Position numbers and translations under genes: made by a program. Under the pieces are notes generated by a model that was given only the letters and a program-made list of their open reading frames with translations, was not told the origin of the DNA and did not search any database. DNA of 64,000 nt from Spongospora subterranea f. sp. subterranea. Taxonomy: Eukaryota; Endomyxa: Phytomyxea; Phytomyxea; Plasmodiophorida. The stretch covers positions 62,001-126,000 of the forward strand of contig JAUGWO010000142.1 in NCBI GenBank assembly GCA_049724395.1, given 5' to 3'. Shown here piece after piece: positions 58,343 through 64,000 of this stretch (its first letter is position 1; each line of letters starts with the position of its first letter).

Positions 58343-59565
58343 TTAATACAGATATAACATGATCCTTTCTCGAATGAGAGGCAGTTCGTCCCTGACGAGA
58401 CTGGGATTATTGACCACGGCAGCGAGCAGATTGCGCACGCCGACTGAACCGGTTTTCCCTTCCCTGGTTTCATCATCCGGAATCCTTTTTGACCTGTCTG
58501 CGATAGTATATTTGATGGTTTGACTGATAATTTGTTGAAGATGTGTTTCTAAACCGAGCATGAGCGATTCTATCGCCCCATCGGCCACATGTTTGAGACC
58601 AGCTTCCCTTGCTCGTCTGAGCACGGTAGACCGAACTTCTGCGAATCTGGGAAACCTGAAGGGAGCGGATGGACCATCACTATCCCCTAGTAAATAATCG
58701 AAATTCGCGCCTTGGATTCCGACATGCTGCATTGGAACATGTGGTAAATTCCCATTACTGCTGGCTACTGGCGTTGTTGGCGGCTGAATAAATGGTGGAA
58801 TCACCAAACGTTGTGTGAATGGACTGAAAACGGGTTCAGGTTTTTTCTTTTTTGGCGGCCGGGCTACTTTAGCTTGCGATGAAGCTGGAGGTAAAGCTAT
58901 TGGGCTTTTCGCTATAGCGGGGACAGGACAGACGGCTTGCTGATTAGTTATTGTTGATATTGTTGGGCTCAGTGGTTTCTTCACGGTTATTGAAGGAGCG
59001 TCTTCCACCGGAGGCAAATTTGGGAGATGATAAACTGCCTACGAACGATTCAGGAGGTGACGTCTATGGGGATGAATCATCGCTGGTTTACCTGTTCGGC
59101 GAGATGGAGGAATTTCAGTGCTCTGCGCATTGTAGAGAATGGCCAGAAAAAAGTCATTGTGTAGTGCCATGTTTTCTAAACCAAGCGTTGATAAAACTAT
59201 CTGGTATAGTTCTGTTCTGGAAATTTTAGCGCTCAGATAACTATCAACCGCCTTCCAATATTCTGGCATGCGCGAAGCACCTAGCGCAACATCGATGCGC
59301 CTTTTTTTTCGACGAGATCCAGTCGAGGCACCGATGGAACAAATGGCTTAATTTTGACAGGGGGCGCCGCGACCGCGCCCTGGGATGGAGGTGAAGGGGA
59401 TTGCGGCGCCATGGGCATCTCGACATTTAGGTCGAGATTCATTGCCGGACACGCCTTTATCACATCACAACGACACCACGCGCTTTTTCGGCAGGTCAAG
59501 GGACCTTGCAGACGCACGAAACGATGAAACAGATTTGAAAAAGGGATGAGTACCATGAGCGACAC
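58343..59565 (-). CDS. TADA1: SAGA subunit TADA1/Hfi1
   Basis: Histone-fold-bearing ADA1 subunit of the SAGA coactivator, partner of TAF12. The N-part is encoded at 59281-59565 (MNLDLNVEMPMAPQSPSPPS, VPRLDLVEKK). After an A8 run (59302-59309) the frame changes by -1 to RIDVALGASRMPEYWKAVDS, YLSAKISRTELYQIVLSTLG, LENMALHNDFFLAILYNAQS. An intron of about 60 nt joins PSRRT to VYHLPNLPPVEDAPSITVKK; a Pro/Lys-rich linker follows. The ADA1 core is FRFPRFAEVRSTVLRRAREA, GLKHVADGAIESLMLGLETH, VGVRNLLAAVVNNPSLVRDE, ending LIRERIMLYLY at stop 58343. The paired YW..L..YLS.KIS...F and VL..HLKxII patterns are typical of TADA1/Hfi1. Start: ATG 59565 or the internal MNLDLNVE. Confidence 0.8.
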
Positions 59566-59707
59566 AGAGCTACAGACTTAGAACGGTCCATCAAACCCTG
59601 TCACAATCATTTCGGATAAACAGCGCGTAAGAAAATGGGGTGTATGAAGGTTTATTAAAATGACTGGACTTGAAGGGACAGTAAATATTATTGCTGATCA
59701 CTTTGAT

Positions 59708-62233
59708 TTAGTTTTCTTTTGACTTCGAACCGTCTTCGGAAACGTGTTCGCTTTCCTGGCACGCTTCTTGGGAGTGAAAACCGGCTATAATGTATGGGAA
59801 ATAAAAATGACGATGAAACGCTACGATTTGATCCCAGTCTACCTTAGCATGAGCATTGTCATGGGCAGCACTTGACTTCTTCGCTTGTAATGCAGGCTTG
59901 TTGCTAATTTTGTTTTTTTGCTGATTTTTAATAGATCCCGGTCCTCGCCATGACATGGTAATACCAGAGGTACTAAAAGTTGGTTTCGGCTTCAGCATTA
60001 GGGCACCAAACGTGGCAATATTTTGCAACGCCAACGTCGGTGTGTTCAACTGCTTGATGGCCTCCCTGATATCAATTGAGAACAAAAACAAAAAAAGGTT
60101 AGAGAGCGTACTTAATCTCAGATAGTTGTTTTTGATCTTTTGTTGAGCCCAATATGCTTTTATAGTTGTTTAACGTCGAAGTAAACATCTGTAATTGCTG
60201 ATTCGCCTCACTGATTGCAAATTAAATCACAGTTAGAACAACCGCATTATTCTGTAACCTGTTGATAAACGCCATACGACTGTTGAACATATCTTTTTTT
60301 TGTGCTAATTCGTTGGAAGAATCAGAAGGTTGACCTGTTGGCGTGAAAATACCTAGAACCTAAACGTCAAAATGTTTGTGTCAGAAGAGAAAAAAACCGA
60401 CAAAAAACAGACGAATAGACGACATTTCGGATAGCAACAGCGGATTTGGACGCGACCGCTACAAAGGCAGAAATGACACATTCAAATTCGGCAATTTGTA
60501 ACGCTGTTGATAAAGGCTTCGGTTTGGATGACAGGCTGCATAATAAACTCCACAACAGCGAAAGCGACTCCTGCGCCGCCGAAGGTTCAATTGATTCTGA
60601 CGCATTGTAGAGAACTCGAAGGGGTTGCAGCATGGGCAGCGGAGTACGATCTGGAAGGCACACAGGCGGTAAATAAACAAACCCAGGAAAACCGCAACCA
60701 TGTACCAGAGGACACAGGTATCCATAATGGAACAATATCAGAAAAGAATGCTTTGAGAAACTTAAAACTGGTGACTGAGCTTCTCATTGAGGATGGGCCA
60801 AGATGTTGAAATAAAGTCGAGAAATATGCCATTGTGTCACTAGGTGGAAAACTGGAGTTCTTCAACCTAGAACTCATACTTTCTACCAGCGCCTTTAAAA
60901 GTTACAAATTAAAGGGTAGTATGGAACGAAATCGTCATGAACAGACCGAAGTTAAAGAGCTCATTTGCGTATTATCGACGCGAGTGACTTCAATTTTGCG
61001 AATCGTGTCGAAAAAAAACTCGATATCGGCTAGCGGTAACAAAGGGATCGATTGATTCAGGATCAAATTGCGAATTTGAGTGACTAGCAAGCGCTGGTGA
61101 TCAAAATTAGCAGCAAATGAAGGATCTTTAATAATCCCGGGCAGGTTTTGTCGAAGAAAAGTCAGTTGGCCTTGACGCAATGCCGCAGGAGTATCTGACA
61201 TGTTTTAGGTCAAAGGAAAAAAACTACGATACCTTAAATTACCAGAATTGATAAGGATTTCGTACAATGGCACTATTGCTGCAGAGAAGTCAATGCGAAC
61301 AATACTGGAAAGCGCCGATTGAACTGTCTTTAATTCTAGTAAGCGTTGAACTGAGTGCAAGATATCGTGCACTTTGAAAGTGGCCTCTCACCTGATACAT
61401 CTTCGGCTACTAATAGCTGCTCCAGGACATATGCGACTCTGCCGACCCATTCCGGTGATTTTTCACATAACTTCTGTAATCCACGAATAGCAGACACTCG
61501 AACAATAGCCTAAAATATATGAACACTCATTTCATTACAGCATTTGACATGAACAGCCTCTGACCTCAACATCTTCACAGAAATCGAAGATAGCGTTAAT
61601 GGACGCCTCTGATGGATACCAATGAAAGAATAGCGGAATTTCAGACGCTAGTAAATTCCTAACCTGGTGTGTCACAATTAGACTCAGACTATGTAAAACC
61701 ATAAACTTTAGTGATCTAAAATGTGAGAAGACTTTTTCTGATGCAAATATATAACATTGAAACAAGATTACAATCAATATCTGCAGATGGTAAACCTTTT
61801 TCAGCCGTAATATTGATATATCTCAAGATGCCGTAAATAAATCTAAAGTCTATATTCACGGCGCAAATATTAGGAATCATGTGTCAAAATATTAACCGAA
61901 ATTATGGATATAACTCATAACTATAAAACCCGGGCCGAGTTAATTCCAGGTTTCAAATCCTAGGACAGAATAGGTTTCTCAAAACAACCAATCGTAATCC
62001 CGATACATATACGGAACAGAGAGTAACCCGTTTTTGACGCCATGCTTACTGACTTTCACATCTACATCGTGAACATGGCGCAACAATACGTCGAAATACT
62101 GTTTGGCACTCGCTACGGTCGGTGATAATTTATCACCGCCCTCGATGTTCTTCAGATGTTCTAATGCGGAATATATCTGGCTAACGCCCGATCCCGGAGC
62201 TGTTACCGCTCCACCAACAACGGTCACCGCCAT
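59708..62233 (-). CDS. API5: API5 (apoptosis inhibitor 5 / AAC-11)
   Basis: HEAT-repeat nuclear protein, linked in animals to suppression of E2F1-dependent apoptosis and to mRNA export. ATG at 62233 opens MAVTVVGGAVTAPGSGVSQI, YSALEHLKNIEGGDKLSPTV. Later exons encode VRNLLASEIPLFFHWYPSEA, SINAIFDFCEDVEV, AIVRVSAIRGLQKLCEKSPE, WVGRVAYVLEQLLVAEDV, ALRQGQLTFLRQNLPGIIKD, LLVTQIRNLILNQSIPLLPL, and AQESLSLLWSLLCSLSSKPK. The C-terminal REAIKQLNTPTLALQNIATF and ITMSWRGPGS match the API5 end (V.L.ITNNI...TLSWKP). A tail rich in Lys, Ser and Glu ends at stop 59708. The segment between about 61700 and 62030 is unusually long for an intron here and may hide another small exon. Assignment rests on the order of several HEAT motifs plus the C-terminal block. 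Confidence 0.8.
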
Positions 62234-64000
62234 TACGGACTATTGAACCCCTCTCGACTTTGATTCACACTATATTGACACTCAACCACTCGAACTGCGC
62301 GTGCAATCTGACACGTCAGGGTCGTGCGGCCTCAGGAAGGTTGCGCCGCTCTGCTGGGATCAGAGTCGAGGAAGTACCAGTGGCTGTGTCAACTGAGGCA
62401 TCAAGTACTGGTTGACGCGCTGTGTTTCAGCCAACGTTTGAGTTCGAAACAGAGGAAGGGACGGATGTGTTGATTTGAAGGTTGATATTGAAACTGATCG
62501 ACAACTACGTTGAGTTGTAAACGTAGGATATGTATTGTCTCGTTCAACTCATTTGGCCATGCATTCGGACGTCAATGTGCTGATTGCCATTGTACCGTCT
62601 CGTTGTCGAAGCCCCCAACAAATCTGTCTCTTCACTTTGTTTCAGAGGCAAGGAACTGGTGGCGGCGTGGCTCAATTGTTCTTCTAAAGAAGGCTTTGAG
62701 GCCAGAGGGGTTCGACGGCCTATAGTCTAATGAGCCTGTTCATGCTTTTCAGCAGTTCCACACTGTTGATCACCCAGTCGATGAACGCAATGGTCCCGCA
62801 GCCATTATTCTGGACATTGACATGTTCCGAGCGGCGACATGAACTGCATTTGACATGTTGACGCTTCGATTCATTGTAGACACCTTTACCATTCTTAAGG
62901 CCTTGCCTGCGGCAACCTTGAGGAACTGTAAGTTTCCGAGCAACGGGTAATGTCCAGAAAAAATGCAGTGGGACCATTGCGTTTCTGTCGTTGACAGCAG
63001 CCGTGAAGTTCTCGCGGTAAGCAAGTACAACGTGTAGCCTTTGACCCAGAACTCGTTTGATGGCCGAGGGTTGGCGATGGGGCGCTCATCCCCGCCGGCA
63101 TGGCTGCTCATCTCAATGTCCGACCCCAGCGAAATTGTGCCGCGCTCCCCACTTCGGAAAGAGATTGTTGAATGGCGAACAGAGTCCTTACGATCGATGT
63201 GATCGCCGGAATCACCCCGTTGAGTAAAATCACGGGAATCGCACGCAGGGGCACTGGGCACCCTGCAAGGACGCTATCGTTCGTCCTTGCATCTCGCCTA
63301 TTGCATTGTGCTTTCGTACAATAGTCAACGCGATGGCGACCAGAATGAAGGAAGGAACACCCACACACCGTGTCGCCATCCATAATCGGCCTCTCGGGTA
63401 CATCAGTCGAGACTTTACTCATCCGGCGCCTACACCGGTGTTTCGAATGCCGAATCTCGATGGCAGGACTTTGGTTTGCGAATCAGAGTGGCGAATTTCT
63501 TGATGGATCCTCCACATGATAATGATCATATCTGTTATCAATGACCATTCAGTGTCAGCTGATATACAAATCTGTGTATGCTGGTCATTGTCAATATTCA
63601 TCCGCACGACCTGGTTTCGCCATTCGGTCCATCAAGTCGCCGCGTTGATCACGTTCTTCTTACGCGCGACCGAGATCGCATCGAAGGGGCCTACCTAGTG
63701 GCAGTAGTGTGGTTTCGAGTTTTCTGAGGTATCTTCTCGCAAGCGATTGTCCCAATTGTTGGGCACTCCGCTTGGAGGAATAGCGAGTTGACCCTGACAT
63801 TAGCACCTGGTGTAGTTGGTGCGGTATTACCAGTGTTGAGTCGATTAGAACCGCGATGCATTGATTGGAACGGTCTCGTTCAGCATTCGTGTTCTTGAAA
63901 ACTCAAAGGTTAGAGGGTTTCTCTGCTATTTGCGGGACCCCGTTGTTTGGCCGCTGTTCTAGTATGATCGACCGGGTTCAGGTTGTTTTCACGTTCTTGG
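62234..64000. other. No confident gene; doubtful frames on both strands
   Basis: Minus-strand frames at 62720-62977 (FFWTLPVARKLTVPQGCRRQ, HVKCSSCRRSEHVNV, AFIDWVINSVELLKSM) and 63108-63422 (PLRAIPVILLNGVIPAITSI) look partly protein-like. Plus-strand frames near 63600-63890 (LLTRDRDRIEGAYLVAVVWF; LTLAPGVVGAVLPVLSRLEP) do as well. I cannot join any of them into a gene. The region ends at the window edge. Confidence 0.25.

Noticed and set aside
62720-62977. DHHC-type palmitoyltransferase fragment
   Set aside because: CSSCRR and FIDWVINSVELL recall the family, but no DHHC tetrad can be read in frame and flanking helices cannot be joined.

Overview
This is nuclear DNA of a eukaryote. Most conserved genes are split by short GT-AG introns of about 43-90 nt, the code is standard with all three stops used, and genes are packed on both strands with short gaps. 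The gene set (Rab2, RPAP3, ubiquilin, VPS13, TAF12, cyclin C, TADA1/Hfi1, PA2G4, API5, YME1, two SLC25 carriers, an indoleamine dioxygenase, an MCMDC2-like protein) fits a free-living unicellular relative of fungi or animals. I cannot name the species. I see no rRNA, no convincing tRNA, no CRISPR, no reverse transcriptase or integrase, and no transposon.

Layout. 0-6 kb: Rab2 (running off the left edge), an indoleamine/tryptophan dioxygenase, two minisatellites (80-bp and 44-bp units), an unrecognised ORF and RPAP3. 6-19 kb, GC-rich: a zinc-finger/CW/ARID chromatin protein, a head-to-head pair of ankyrin plus coiled-coil paralogues, Rcl1, and a 1021-residue PHD protein. 20-26 kb: an MFS transporter, a coiled-coil protein, ubiquilin and an unrecognised gene. 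26-37.6 kb: one giant VPS13 gene with a dysferlin-type domain inserted near its C-terminal third. 38-45 kb: an unrecognised plus-strand gene, an SLC25A44-like carrier, small unrecognised exons and an SLC25A1-like citrate carrier. 45-62 kb, AT-richer: TAF12, a possible tail-anchored protein, YME1, cyclin C, two small divergent unknowns, PA2G4, an MCMDC2-like gene, TADA1 and API5. The last 1.7 kb gives no confident gene.

Themes. Transcription and chromatin genes are frequent (RPAP3, two zinc-finger chromatin proteins, TAF12, cyclin C, TADA1). So are mitochondrial inner-membrane genes (two carriers, YME1) and membrane-contact or trafficking genes (Rab2, VPS13). The most striking observation is a series of single-base frame offsets inside otherwise conserved genes. 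Most are one base too many in a short homopolymer; a few are one base too few, two of them in A-runs that also match the classical -1 slippery heptamer. Homopolymer errors in the assembly are the simplest explanation, but the pattern deserves a direct check.
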